A stretch of 64,000 nt of DNA from Fibrobacter sp. UWR2 (GCF_002210285.1 NZ_MWQE01000002.1:248001-312000), one strand, 5' to 3'; numbered from the stretch's first letter, positions 8,701 through 19,710 are shown. The notes: generated by a model from the letters alone, not told the origin. Made by a program: numbers and translations.

Positions 8701-9527
8701 GACTTGTCGGTGAGCACCAGGTCAGGGTCGTTGTTCTGCTTCGCGATGCCGTTCCAGAAGTGCCAAAGCGTGTCCTTCGTGCTCCAGGTGTAGCCGAGCG
8801 CTGCGGAAGTGTGGCTCTGGATGCGTTCCAGAGAGAGTTCCGGGCCCTGTTCTTCGGCGACTTCGTTCAGGGTAAATCCCTTGAAGAATTCCTTCCATTC
8901 CTTCTTTAGGGCGCCTTTTGCAGGCACGTTGTCGGTTGCCGCGAGCGTGAGGGTATAGACGCTGCTGCCGTTGCCGGTAACGAGGCCGCATGCCTCGTAC
9001 GGGGTCTCGTAGCGCTTGCCCGCGATGTCGAAGAACGCGCCGGTCGTTCCGAACGCCTCTTCGGGATTGAGCTCGCTGAAGGTCGCCTTCTTGCCGCTCG
9101 CTTCCAGGCTCTGCATTTCCATCTGGGCGCGGTCCATCAGGTTCATCGGTTCGCCCTCGTCGAGCGCGACTTCGCGCAGCACCGCCCTGCGGCCGGTTGT
9201 CGCGTTGTAGAACTCGTAGGGTGCGCCGTCTTCGCCGCCGATCATCGTCCAGTCGCCGCCGGGGAATTTGAAGCTGAAGCCCGCGTTGCCTATTGTGCCG
9301 TCCGGGTTGCGAACCGCACTTGCGTTCGCACCCGAGCCCGTCGAAGCAACTTGGTCGCTGTAGTCGTAGTAGTTCTGCGCCGCCGAACTTTCGGATGGGC
9401 CCTGTTGCGGGTCAGCATCGGTCAGGGGCTGACCGTTGCCCGCACAAGATACAAGGAAAAACAGCCCGAACAGCGGGGCGCAAAGACTAGCAGTACGAAT
9501 AAATTTTTCAAGCGTGGAGTTTCTCAT
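5721..9527 (-). CDS. Large TPR / DUF3857 / transglutaminase-like lipoprotein
   Basis: A 1268-residue envelope protein. The signal peptide ends in the lipobox FLVSC (about residue 28). Residues about 380-660 are TPR-like repeats (ALSYFERANKMDPEEPLY; AEKALTKALSLKPDNEDAKS). A DUF3857-like beta-rich region follows (about 700-900). Next comes a transglutaminase core with RRGDCKDMA (Cys near residue 962), FNHMILYV and WIDATDKTG, giving the Cys-His-Asp triad. Such proteins are common in Bacteroidetes-related phyla; the substrate is unknown. The ATG at 9527 is preferred to the in-frame start at 9563 because it opens the signal peptide and lies 7 bases after a TATCTT box (9535-9540, minus strand). No operon partner. 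Confidence 0.85.
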   Translation of the reverse strand: MRNSTLEKFIRTASLCAPLFGLFFLVSCAGNGQPLTDADPQQGPSESSAAQNYYDYSDQVASTGSGANASAVRNPDGTIGNAGFSFKFPGGDWTMIGGEDGAPYEFYNATTGRRAVLREVALDEGEPMNLMDRAQMEMQSLEASGKKATFSELNPEEAFGTTGAFFDIAGKRYETPYEACGLVTGNGSSVYTLTLAATDNVPAKGALKKEWKEFFKGFTLNEVAEEQGPELSLERIQSHTSAALGYTWSTKDTLWHFWNGIAKQNNDPDLVLTDKSEEVSLFVYGAILPPDVINQQDMFKVLLTRLGVDPNNKTLDARRVKVGDRYAQEFTLTHMVGNFDFAYKGRFFYENGRGILIAAWTQGATQKKYAKAIDNAIEGLKTGAVPEIKDDQKQNKFNAAVMNQVGILRLVEDQPLVALSYFERANKMDPEEPLYLVNCGFIYQMKELYGPGIAYFTSQMPLVRKNGKLLSILGEMYEVLFDYSHARECAEAALQFTPNNPEYVINLSDALWGLGQRHQSLVVVQRLYDTQPSSRLGVYLAKTYMGLDQYAEAVEILYGIRGRFGMSKDLGETLMDALVFLGRYEEARAISEETLLKDKNDYKLWTMHGKILFYSHNYREAEKALTKALSLKPDNEDAKSYLSATKAFLGKADNRTLQKPITPVEERTANLKSLLSTKAKQEAVEGDFPAVVHYRKECLKAEKNQPWSRSEEMLMEILDVRGAAIYREFTFDFLPGYDRIFLNALEVYDSNWNLKQKASLNGAYITYATEIGGKNESQMAHFPLSELAPGDFIYLQFSRTAIEAKGMIPYTDFVSSKDVPVGQSIFRVYADTNAFTTEEYGPLERENIKGGREWKIESPVVTRKELYMPVYRDFGAGLMLTGKQQWKEVGEDYQNLIKHQFKQAVSVREKAFEVKGNKLGNEAVKAIANFVRHDIRYRDIRFGGHSLIPQTAEVTLKERRGDCKDMALLLKEMLATIGVKSYLTAIHLTEEGFSQLPTIQQFNHMILYVPKQDRISEMWIDATDKTGNDRPVPLDMEGKVALIIDGENSRVTQTPILEDNQEHKIAIDHRLFIGNDGTCEFRDSVTLEGKFASAIRNKFYGREVKEQEKLMEDFMSQGIPDVNISKVEIKNLGDFNKPLVLVTTYGSKAYFGQGGEMKGRFPNVWERSLFKMPKVAKRHHPIRMPHETQFHYSLTVKAADGKSVNVVGPKALARDVDYVSFEKGVSAGAQASINWTTFALYADPSEYNKIREEWDYLLSETSPMITVK

Positions 9528-9534
9528 GGAGACA

Positions 9535-9540
9535 AAGATA
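9535..9540 (-). promoter_or_regulatory. -10 box of the TPR/transglutaminase lipoprotein gene
   Basis: TATCTT on the minus strand, seven bases before the ATG at 9527. It predicts a transcript starting at or next to the start codon. No clear -35 hexamer is seen. Confidence 0.45.
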
Positions 9541-9746
9541 CAAAAACGATTTTGCGAAACCACGCCTCGCTTAATCCCAAGTGGAATATGCCGTCTTGAT
9601 TGTAAAAATATTTTTTAGATATTGCTGCCGAAAGGCGCCTCTTTCCCGGTATGGAACCCCGTCCGGTTACACGCCGAATTTTTTGTGATGTTATGTTTGG
9701 CGGATATTTGGAAATTTCGTTCGATTGTTAGCAGAGAGTTTTTGCC

Positions 9747-9877
9747 CAGGGGCGTATAAAAAGGTTGATTTTCTTTGTTATATACGCCCTTTTGTTATTT
9801 TGTACGTATTTACCGCAAGTGAGTTGTCTTTTTGGGGCGTATAAATTAAGCGTCCTTCGTGGTTTTATACGCCCCTG
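9747..9877. repeat. Tandem hairpin array A (word GGGGCGTATAAA)
   Basis: In the 409-bp divergent region 9528-9936, which has no gene, one word occurs four times in alternating orientation: 9749-9760, 9781-9789 (inverted), 9834-9845 and 9864-9875 (inverted). It gives two hairpins. The first is 9750-9758 with 9781-9789 (9 bp). The second is 9834-9845 with 9864-9875 (12 bp, 18-nt loop). The outermost copies also form a perfect 15-bp inverted repeat, 9747-9761 with 9863-9877. No target duplication is seen at the ends. It lies upstream of the next gene's -10 box (9903-9908), so it is probably not in that leader. Confidence 0.75.
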
Positions 9878-9936
9878 AGGTAAAAAAAGAATTTTTTTAT
9901 TGTATATTTCTTTACGGATGTGTGAAGGAGTAAAAA

Positions 9937-11409
9937 ATGAGACATTTGGGATTTTTGGCCCTGGCCTTCACAGCATTCCTTGTCGCCTGTGGTGACGACG
10001 CATCCTCTAGTCCGGTAGACAATCCGGTTTCTTCCAGCATTGAAATAAGCAGTTCCGACGAAGCCACGCCGGAGTCGAGTTCCAGCAGCAGTTCCACACT
10101 GTCGTCATCCTCGGCGGAGCCTGCCCTGAGCTCAGCCGAAGGGATCGAGGATCTGTCGAGTAGTTCTGCTAAATCTTCGGCAGATATTGCCTTTGGCACC
10201 CTCACGGACGAACGCGACGGCAAGACCTACAAGACGGTCGTCATCGGGAAACAGACGTGGATGGCTGAAAACCTCAACTATGAATCGAGATACAGCTACT
10301 GCTACGAAGACAAGGCCGAAAACTGTGCCAAGTATGGCAGGCTCTACACGTGGAGCGGTGCGTTGGAATCGTGCCCTGCGGGGTGGGGTTTGCCTTCGCT
10401 AGAAGAATTCCAGATCCTCCTTGCTGCAGTAGGCGGGCAGGCCATTGCAGGGAAGGTGCTCAAGTCCACCGAAGGCTGGAAAGACGGCGGCAATGGTACG
10501 GACGAATACGGCTTCTCCGCGCTCCCCGCAGGCTACATGCAAGAAGACTCGACGTTCCACAATGTGGGGGAATATGCCCAGTTCTGGAGCACTTCGGGAA
10601 CAACCTGGGTGTATCAGCTGGAAGCTACCTTCGACAATGATAGTTCGTTCCTGTTCAGTGTCTACAAGGAATTCGCTCTTAGTGTCCGCTGCCTCAAGAG
10701 TGCAGGCTCTACGAACGAGGTCAAGGCGACGCCCTGCAAGACTGACAGCACGGATACCTGCGAATACGGCTCGGTGAAGGATGATCGCGACGGGCAGACG
10801 TACAAGACCGTGAAAATCGCCAATCAGTGGTGGATGGCGCAGAACCTGAACCTCGAGACAGAAAACAGCTACTGCACCGCCGATTCTATATGCGCCAAGA
10901 ACGGCCGCTTCTACACCTGGGGCGCCGCCATGGACAGCGTCGGCAAATGGTCCGAGGGGGGCAAGGGATGCGGTCTTAATAAAACCTGCTCGCCGAGTTA
11001 TCCGGTGCGGGGCGTTTGCCCCTCCGGCTGGCACGTGCCCAGCAAGGATGAATTCGAAATCTTGCGGACGCTTGTTGGCGAATCCGGCCCTGCAGGTACG
11101 TTGCTGAAGTCAGTAGACGGCTGGATTGGCGGATTTGTGAATAAGACCGGTGGCCTGATTGTCTATGATAGCCTTGCGACTAACGGCAAGGGCACGGACA
11201 ACTTCGGGTTTACGGCCTTGCCTACCGGTTATTGGGACGAAATAGTCATGCAGGACAATGGTTTTGTCACGACGTTCTGGAGTTCCTCTGAATACGAGCC
11301 CAGCAGGGCAACTCTGCTGTATTTGTCGGCTCTCATGGAAAATACGATGATAGACAGCGGCTCTAAGGGCTCTGCGCGTTCCGTCCGCTGCGTAAAGGAT
11401 GCTGACTAG
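9937..11409 (+). CDS. Lipoprotein with two FISUMP domains
   Basis: A 490-residue exported lipoprotein. The signal peptide ends in the lipobox FLVAC (Cys18) followed by a Ser-rich tether (about residues 20-85). Two FISUMP domains (TIGR02145) follow, about 86-265 and 275-490. Each opens with DxRDGxTYKTVxI and xxWMAxNL and contains YTW, CPxGWxxPSxxEF, GFxALPxGY and SxRCxK. Paired cysteines in each copy may form disulphides. FISUMP domains are greatly expanded in Fibrobacter and their function is not known; a surface role is inferred. A TATATT box lies at 9903-9908 and a GAAGGAG ribosome site before the ATG. No operon partner. Confidence 0.92.
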   Translation: MRHLGFLALAFTAFLVACGDDASSSPVDNPVSSSIEISSSDEATPESSSSSSSTLSSSSAEPALSSAEGIEDLSSSSAKSSADIAFGTLTDERDGKTYKTVVIGKQTWMAENLNYESRYSYCYEDKAENCAKYGRLYTWSGALESCPAGWGLPSLEEFQILLAAVGGQAIAGKVLKSTEGWKDGGNGTDEYGFSALPAGYMQEDSTFHNVGEYAQFWSTSGTTWVYQLEATFDNDSSFLFSVYKEFALSVRCLKSAGSTNEVKATPCKTDSTDTCEYGSVKDDRDGQTYKTVKIANQWWMAQNLNLETENSYCTADSICAKNGRFYTWGAAMDSVGKWSEGGKGCGLNKTCSPSYPVRGVCPSGWHVPSKDEFEILRTLVGESGPAGTLLKSVDGWIGGFVNKTGGLIVYDSLATNGKGTDNFGFTALPTGYWDEIVMQDNGFVTTFWSSSEYEPSRATLLYLSALMENTMIDSGSKGSARSVRCVKDAD

Positions 11410-12600
<1,191 letters not shown>

Positions 12601-12688
12601 TTGATTTCGGATAAGCGCTAGTGGCGCGGATGTAACGGCCTTCGGGCAACTTGATTTCCGCGCTTCCGCTTGAAACTTTTACAAGAAG

Positions 12689-12719
12689 CCCCGCTCAATC
12701 GAGCGGGGTTCTCTTTTTT
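12689..12719 (+). terminator. Terminator of gap
   Basis: CCCCGCTC (12689-12696), loop AATC, GAGCGGGG (12701-12708), followed by a T-rich tail. Confidence 0.9.
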
Positions 12720-12720
12720 A

Positions 12721-12749
12721 TTGAAAGCGTGTTCCCGATAAACTATATT
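12721..12749 (+). promoter_or_regulatory. Leaderless promoter of the lipoprotein gene at 12757
   Basis: TTGAAA at 12721-12726, a 17-bp spacer and TATATT at 12744-12749. The ATG at 12757 begins seven bases later, where transcription itself should start, so the mRNA is predicted to be leaderless. Confidence 0.65.
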
Positions 12750-12756
12750 TTAAGAT

Positions 12757-13527
12757 ATGAAGTATAGATTTCTTGCTCTCTTGATTTCGTCGGCGTTTAT
12801 GTTTGCTGCTTGCGGCGACGACAGTTCTTCCACTTCTGTTGACCCATCTTCCGAAGAATCTTCTTCTATAGCAATTCCTGAGGGAACCCGCATCGCAAAA
12901 CTGGAAGACCTGCTGAAGAATATGGAACTCAAGCTGTTTGACCAGACCGTTTACCTTTCTACTGGCCGCAAGCAGGGGCTTATGGCTTTCCGCATTCCGG
13001 ACGAATTGTGGGTGGTCACCTATACGGATTTTGCCGATGGCGTAGTGAGCATTGAAAAGGGCAATAGCGGCGTGCAGTATAGCGAAACCGATGCCGCCAA
13101 AAAGATTGTGGAAAAAGTGAACGAAGGCTTCAAAATGTCGTTCGTTGTCGATGCGGAAGACAGGATTCTCTATTCCGTAGATGGCTCGGACTATAGCGAA
13201 GCCATCAAGGCCAGCGTCGCGGTTCAGAAGGATAAACTTTCCAAGGCCGATTCAATCCAGAATAAGATTTACGAATGCTCTGACGGCGATTCTACGAAGA
13301 TTTTTAAATTCCTCGATAGTTCGTACGCCTATGAAACTTCGGCCGGCGACAATGTGGTGAACAAGCATGAAGGTCACTACGATATCCAGCGCTCCACGTT
13401 GCTGATGCTCCCGTTACGCGAAGAGGATGCATCGCTTTCGATGTTCATCTATTCTGTGGGTACCGACAGCACGATTACCTCACAGGCGGGCGAGTCCATG
13501 GATTGCACGATTAAGGATGTCGAGTAA
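12757..13527 (+). CDS. Small Ser-linker lipoprotein of unknown function
   Basis: A 256-residue lipoprotein. The signal peptide ends in the lipobox FAAC (Cys19), followed by GDDSSS and a Ser/Glu-rich tether like that of the FISUMP lipoproteins. The rest is a mixed alpha/beta domain with no motif I recognise. It carries two late cysteines (YECSDG and MDCTIK) that could be bridged. The gene is monocistronic, with a leaderless-type promoter and a terminator at 13551-13581. It is probably anchored in the outer membrane or at the surface. Function unknown. Confidence 0.75.
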   Translation: MKYRFLALLISSAFMFAACGDDSSSTSVDPSSEESSSIAIPEGTRIAKLEDLLKNMELKLFDQTVYLSTGRKQGLMAFRIPDELWVVTYTDFADGVVSIEKGNSGVQYSETDAAKKIVEKVNEGFKMSFVVDAEDRILYSVDGSDYSEAIKASVAVQKDKLSKADSIQNKIYECSDGDSTKIFKFLDSSYAYETSAGDNVVNKHEGHYDIQRSTLLMLPLREEDASLSMFIYSVGTDSTITSQAGESMDCTIKDVE

Positions 13528-13550
13528 GCTTGGCTGAACCTTGAAAATTG

Positions 13551-13581
13551 AAAAAGACCTGCTTGTGAGCAGGCCTTTTTT
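13551..13581. terminator. Bidirectional terminator
   Basis: AAAAGACCTGCT and AGCAGGCCTTTT form a 12-bp stem with one mismatch around a TGTG loop, flanked by A and T tracts. It lies between convergent genes ending at 13527 and 13613. Confidence 0.85.
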
Positions 13582-13612
13582 GTACTTTCGCAGCGCTCAA
13601 GCGCCAATTGAA

Positions 13613-15154
13613 TTACAGCTTCATATCGGAGAGGCGCGTGTGTTCCACAGCATCAAACTCTTCCTGAATCTCTTTGCTGGGGGCCTTGGTGCAGAGGCTC
13701 ACGATCACGATGGTCGCAAAGCTAAGCACGAATCCGGGAACGAGCTCGTAAATCTGGAAGATTTCGGCGGAGAAACCGGAGAGGTAGAACTTCCACACGA
13801 ATGCAGTAATACCGCCGACGAGCATGCCTGCGATGGCGCCCGGAAGCGTGGTACGTTTCCAGAACAGGGCAAGGAGCATAATCGGGCCGAAGCAGGCGCC
13901 GAATCCACCCCACGCGAAGCTTACGAGGCTCATTACCACGTCGAGGAAACTCTTGCCCTGTTTAGCGCCTTCGGCGCCGGGCGCTCCCTGCATGGCGACA
14001 ATGACGGCAATGACGGTAATAAGCACGACCACGCCGCGGCTCACCCACATGACTTCCTTGTTGCTCGCATTCTTGCGGAACAGGTGCTTGTAGAGGTCGT
14101 TACTGAAGGCAGACGCCGAAACCAGCAGCTGGGAGTCGGCGGTACTCATGATGGCGGCAAGGATGGCAGCCATGAGGATGGCGGCGACAGCCGGATGGCA
14201 GAGCGTCTGGCAGAGAATCATGAAGATGCGTTCCGGGTCGGCGACGGTAATGCCGTTCGCTTCCACATAGTAGCGGCCGAGGATTGCAATCATGATGGCG
14301 GCACCGAGGCAGATGGTGACCCAGGTCATGGCGACGCGGCGGGAGAACTTGATGTCTTCGGCGTTCTTGATGCTCATGAAGCGCACCAGAATGTGCGGCA
14401 TGCCGAAGTAGCCGAGGCCCCAGGCGAGGCTAGAAATCAACGCAATCAGCCCGATGGACTTGCCGGTGGTAGCGTTCGTGAACAGGCTCATCAGGTAGGG
14501 ATTCTGCGCGTTCACCGCATCCATGGTGGCTGCAAAACCGCCCGAGCCAGCCATGATAATCGAGGGAATGGCGATGACGGCAATGAGCATCATGGTCGCC
14601 TGGATAAAGTCGGTCCAGCACACGGCGAAGAAACCGCCCATGAAGGTGTAGCTCACCACGACGACCGCACCGATGATAAGGCCGGTGGTGTAGTTCATGC
14701 CGAAGATGGTGCCGAACAATTTAGCGCTCGCCACAAAACCCGAAACCGTATAGAACAGGAAGAACGCGAGAATGAAAATCGAGGCGATGACGCGGATGAT
14801 TCCCTTGTTGTCGCGGAAGCGGTTCGCAAAGAAGTCGGGGAGCGTGATGGAGTCGCCGCAGAAGTGGCTGTACTTGCGGAGCCTGCGGCCCACGATTTTC
14901 CAGTTGAGGTATGTGCCGATCACGAGACCGATACCGATCCATGCTTCCGAGAAACCGCTCACGAAGATAGCGCCCGGGAGGCCCATCAAAAGCCAGCCGC
15001 TCATGTCGGAGGCCTGTGCGGACATCGCCACGACCCACTTGTTCATGCCGCGGTTGCCGAGGTAGTAGGCGTTCAGGCTGTTCGCCTTGCGTGAAAAGTA
15101 CGCCCCGATGCCGAGCATCATGAGCAGGTACAGGATAAATACAGTCAGAACCAT
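13613..15154 (-). CDS. putP: Sodium/proline symporter (SSS family)
   Basis: Inner-membrane sodium-coupled transporter of 513 residues with about 13 membrane segments. The N-terminus reads VFILYLLMMLGIGAYFSRK and YLGNRGMNKWVVAMSAQASDMSGWLLMGLPG (in pieces). This matches the PutP signature, including the ASDMSGWLL sodium/proline-binding helix. Other matches are YTFMGGFFAVCWTDFIQ and MAAILAAIMSTADSQLLVSAS. Length and motifs favour proline over other SSS substrates, but the substrate is inferred. The start at 15154 has an AAAGGAG ribosome site. It stands alone; no putA is nearby. Confidence 0.92.
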   Translation of the reverse strand: MVLTVFILYLLMMLGIGAYFSRKANSLNAYYLGNRGMNKWVVAMSAQASDMSGWLLMGLPGAIFVSGFSEAWIGIGLVIGTYLNWKIVGRRLRKYSHFCGDSITLPDFFANRFRDNKGIIRVIASIFILAFFLFYTVSGFVASAKLFGTIFGMNYTTGLIIGAVVVVSYTFMGGFFAVCWTDFIQATMMLIAVIAIPSIIMAGSGGFAATMDAVNAQNPYLMSLFTNATTGKSIGLIALISSLAWGLGYFGMPHILVRFMSIKNAEDIKFSRRVAMTWVTICLGAAIMIAILGRYYVEANGITVADPERIFMILCQTLCHPAVAAILMAAILAAIMSTADSQLLVSASAFSNDLYKHLFRKNASNKEVMWVSRGVVVLITVIAVIVAMQGAPGAEGAKQGKSFLDVVMSLVSFAWGGFGACFGPIMLLALFWKRTTLPGAIAGMLVGGITAFVWKFYLSGFSAEIFQIYELVPGFVLSFATIVIVSLCTKAPSKEIQEEFDAVEHTRLSDMKL

Positions 15155-15341
15155 GTTTTGCTCCTTTTTTTCCGAAAGATAAATAAAAAATGGATAACAT
15201 TTTTTTACCTGCCGATTTTGGATGTGATTATGCTTACAAGAGTGGATGGATGTGGCCTTTCCGAAAGAGCGATGACCGATTTTGGATATATTTTAAAAGG
15301 ATATTTTTTTATTATTTAAATGTGAAGTTGAGCCGAACGGT

Positions 15342-16472
15342 ATGTCGCTATACATTTCTGTAAACATGCTTTGCGCCGTAATGATCATCATCCTGATGTT
15401 CATGGTACATCGTGGCGTAATGCATGAGGCAGACCAGAAGACCTTTTTCAACCTTTGCTTCCACACACAACTGCTTTTTTCACTAGATGTTTTCTGGGAA
15501 CTCCTGGATGGATCCGCTTTTCCTGGTGCCAGGGTCCTGAACTACATTGTCAATGCGGCGTATTTCGCCCAGTGTGGCATCCTCTGCTACTACTGGAGCC
15601 AGTATTCCCTATTCCTTTCGGGGAGTTGCCGCTTCTCGGGTACATTCTACAAGGTGCTATTCGCCTTGCCGATGGCCGTCGAGGTGGTGCTATCGATTGC
15701 TTCCGTCTGGACGGGCTGGTACTTCACGATTGATTCGGCGAACCATTATCACCGTGGTGACTGGCTCTTTATCCAGGTCACTGTTATGTTTATCTACCTG
15801 GTCTATTCGCTGCTTGTGGCGGTCTTTACAATCAAGCGCCAGCGCGACGTGGTGAACAGGAACAAACTTTATGCGATTTCTGCTCTCGGGTTCCTCCCGT
15901 TCTTTTCGCAGGTCTTGCAGGCCCAGTTTCCCGGCGTGTCGGTGTTTTGTACCGGTGCGACTCTCGGACTCCTCATCGTATTCTTGGAAATCCAGCGCGA
16001 AATGATTTCCCTGGACCCGCTGACGCGCCTCAATAACAGGAACCAGGCTAGCATCTACCTAAGTTCGCGGTTCAAGCAGGACATTCCGGGCAAGAGACTC
16101 TACCAGTTTATTATCGACTTGGACAAGTTCAAGGGCATTAACGATACCTACGGCCATATGGAGGGGGATAATGCTCTTGTAATTGTATCTACAGTGCTAA
16201 AGCTCGTCTGTGGCCCGCGCGGACACTTTATTTCACGCTATGGTGGAGACGAGTTTGTCGTTTTTGCGAATCTACCGAACAATGCGGCTGCCGATGAGCT
16301 TTGCCGTATGCTCGAGAAGAAACTTTCGGACTATTCGAAGGCGCTCCCGTATACGCTTGCGATGAGCATAGGGTATGCAGCCCTTAGGGATGGCGAAAAG
16401 GAAGAAGAACTCATGAGCAGGGCAGATGCTTCGCTATACGAAATCAAGAAACGGAAACATGCGGAACGGTAA
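15342..16472 (+). CDS. Membrane diguanylate cyclase (GGDEF), copy 1
   Basis: A 376-residue protein. Residues about 1-215 hold roughly seven hydrophobic segments, probably a membrane sensor. Residues about 218-376 are a GGDEF domain with DPLTRLNNRN, DLDKFKGINDTYGH and the intact signature GGDEF at 301-305, so cyclic di-GMP synthesis is expected. The RxxD inhibitory site normally ten residues before the signature is absent. It is followed after five bases by a paralogue of identical length, so the pair arose by tandem duplication and is co-transcribed. A TATATT box lies near 15288, giving a leader of about 45 nt. The sensed signal is unknown. Confidence 0.88.
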   Translation: MSLYISVNMLCAVMIIILMFMVHRGVMHEADQKTFFNLCFHTQLLFSLDVFWELLDGSAFPGARVLNYIVNAAYFAQCGILCYYWSQYSLFLSGSCRFSGTFYKVLFALPMAVEVVLSIASVWTGWYFTIDSANHYHRGDWLFIQVTVMFIYLVYSLLVAVFTIKRQRDVVNRNKLYAISALGFLPFFSQVLQAQFPGVSVFCTGATLGLLIVFLEIQREMISLDPLTRLNNRNQASIYLSSRFKQDIPGKRLYQFIIDLDKFKGINDTYGHMEGDNALVIVSTVLKLVCGPRGHFISRYGGDEFVVFANLPNNAAADELCRMLEKKLSDYSKALPYTLAMSIGYAALRDGEKEEELMSRADASLYEIKKRKHAER

Positions 16473-16477
16473 CAGAA

Positions 16478-17608
16478 ATGGATATGTTCAGTTACATAGA
16501 GACTAATTTGTTCTGCATCGCGGTTCTCGTGGTAATGCTTATTGCGCTCCGTACTAGCCTGAGTCGCCTTACGAACCAGACTATCCTTACGCACGTGTTC
16601 GTGATGCTCATTTGCATGCTGGTTCTGGATACGCTAAAGCTTTTACTGAATGGAGTGTATTTCACTGGTTCGAATTTGCTGACTTGCTCCTTGGCATCGG
16701 TTTTCCATGTCATTACCGTATTGCTCTATTTCCAGTGGCTACGCTTTGTGGGTTACAATATGCAACTCCGTTTTTGGCGCGACCGTCGCCTGATGACTCT
16801 GATCGCCTTGCCTGGAGTTTTCGCCATTGCGCTCGTGGCAGGGAGCATCAAGTTTGGTTGGGTTTGGAGCGTTGATGAAAATAATCTGCTTTCGCGTGGC
16901 CCTTATTATCCAGTATATATCACATGTTGCGGCATCTATATGGTCTTTGCCTGCATTCTGGCTGGGCATCGTATTCCGCTTAAGCGGTATTTTTCGGACC
17001 GAGTCCTCTATACCTCGCTTGCCATGTTCGGACTTTTCCCGCTGATCGGTTTGTCTTTTGAACAGACCACCGATTCGGCGCCTTATTCCGTGTATGCGAT
17101 GGTGCTTTCCGTCTTGCTCGTGTTCCTGGAAATGCAGTCCCGCATGATCTCGACGGACCCGCTTACCAAGCTCAACAACAAGAACCAGTTGAATTCATTC
17201 CTGGATTCAAAAATTGGGCAATATACCGAGAATCGCAGGGTCTACCTCTTTGTGCTGGACCTGGACAAGTTCAAGGGAATCAACGATACCTACGGACATA
17301 CCGAGGGCGATAGCGCGCTGAACATGGTGGCGGATGTGCTAAAGCGTGTTTGTGGTCCGATGGGCTGCTTTATCTCTCGTTTCGGGGGTGACGAGTTCAA
17401 TCTGGTCGCCTTCCTGGCTAGCGATGCGGATGCGGAATCCCTCAGCAAGACGATTAAGGACGACTTGGCGAGGACATCTGCTTCGCTTCCGTATTCGCTC
17501 ACCGTGAGTATCGGGTATGCGGCAAGCCGTGGCCGTTCTGAAACCGTGGTGGACTTATTTGCGCGCGCCGATGAGGCGCTGTTCGCTGAAAAGAAGGCGA
17601 AACACTAA
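16478..17608 (+). CDS. Membrane diguanylate cyclase (GGDEF), copy 2
   Basis: A 376-residue paralogue of the gene before it. Its multi-pass N-terminal half has diverged strongly. The C-terminal half is conserved, with DPLTKLNNKN, DLDKFKGINDTYGH and GGDEF at 303-307. The inhibitory RxxD site is missing here too, so neither enzyme should be product-inhibited in the usual way. Divergence of the membrane half with conservation of the cyclase suggests the two copies sense different signals. The start follows the upstream stop by five bases, so expression is coupled. A terminator follows at 17609. Confidence 0.88.
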   Translation: MDMFSYIETNLFCIAVLVVMLIALRTSLSRLTNQTILTHVFVMLICMLVLDTLKLLLNGVYFTGSNLLTCSLASVFHVITVLLYFQWLRFVGYNMQLRFWRDRRLMTLIALPGVFAIALVAGSIKFGWVWSVDENNLLSRGPYYPVYITCCGIYMVFACILAGHRIPLKRYFSDRVLYTSLAMFGLFPLIGLSFEQTTDSAPYSVYAMVLSVLLVFLEMQSRMISTDPLTKLNNKNQLNSFLDSKIGQYTENRRVYLFVLDLDKFKGINDTYGHTEGDSALNMVADVLKRVCGPMGCFISRFGGDEFNLVAFLASDADAESLSKTIKDDLARTSASLPYSLTVSIGYAASRGRSETVVDLFARADEALFAEKKAKH

Positions 17609-17645
17609 AATGCGGCCAGTGTTGACTGGTCGCATTAAATTTTTA
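17609..17645. terminator. Bidirectional terminator
   Basis: AATGCGGCCAGT (17609-17620) pairs with ACTGGTCGCATT (17625-17636, one G-T pair), followed by a T-rich tail. It separates convergent genes ending at 17608 and 17681. Confidence 0.85.
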
Positions 17646-17647
17646 CT

Positions 17648-17676
17648 TGTCATGCCGGGCTTGTCTCGGCATTGCT
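17648..17676. repeat. REP-like palindrome
   Basis: TTGTCATGCCG...CGGCAT is an imperfect member of the TTGTCAT-palindrome family also seen at 19766-19795 and 57655-57682. It lies between convergent genes. Confidence 0.4.
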
Positions 17677-17680
17677 GTTG

Positions 17681-19420
<1,740 letters not shown>

Positions 19421-19435
19421 TTAGAAAAAAATGGA

Positions 19436-19702
19436 CTAGTGAAGGACAAATACCGCGATAAACGCTAGCGCAGCAATGACTGCCGCAATTGTGCCGATAA
19501 TTCCACCGAAGCCGTTCTTCTTTTTTGCGTAGGGGCTGTCCGGGGCGTCGCCGAATTCATTCTCCAAAATCTCATCATAATCCGGCGTTTCGAGGTCGGT
19601 AAACTCTGCGCCTTCCTTCCAGCCGGTGTCGGCATCGCTCCCGCAGTGCGGGCAGAACGTGGCATCGTCTTTCAATTCAGAGTGGCAGTGAGGGCAGTAC
19701 AT
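19436..19702 (-). CDS. Zinc-ribbon protein with C-terminal membrane anchor
   Basis: An 88-residue protein. CPHC and CPHC pairs at residues 3-6 and 17-20 form a zinc ribbon. An acidic linker (about 25-58) follows, and the last 24 residues are one hydrophobic helix (GGIIGTIAAVIAALAFIAVF), so it is tail-anchored with the ribbon in the cytoplasm. It is upstream of and in the same direction as thiC, 42 bases away, and may be co-transcribed. No function is known for such zinc-ribbon/tail-anchor proteins. Confidence 0.75.
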   Translation of the reverse strand: MYCPHCHSELKDDATFCPHCGSDADTGWKEGAEFTDLETPDYDEILENEFGDAPDSPYAKKKNGFGGIIGTIAAVIAALAFIAVFVLH

Positions 19703-19710
19703 AATTGATG

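Noticed and set aside
9747..9877. CRISPR array
   Set aside because: Repeats alternate in orientation and are only 9-15 bp; no constant direct repeat with unique spacers. The same holds for 59477-59687 and 19711-19752.
13541..15094. A 517-codon open frame opposite putP
   Set aside because: Antisense shadow rich in His, Asp and Gly; the opposite strand encodes a clear membrane transporter.
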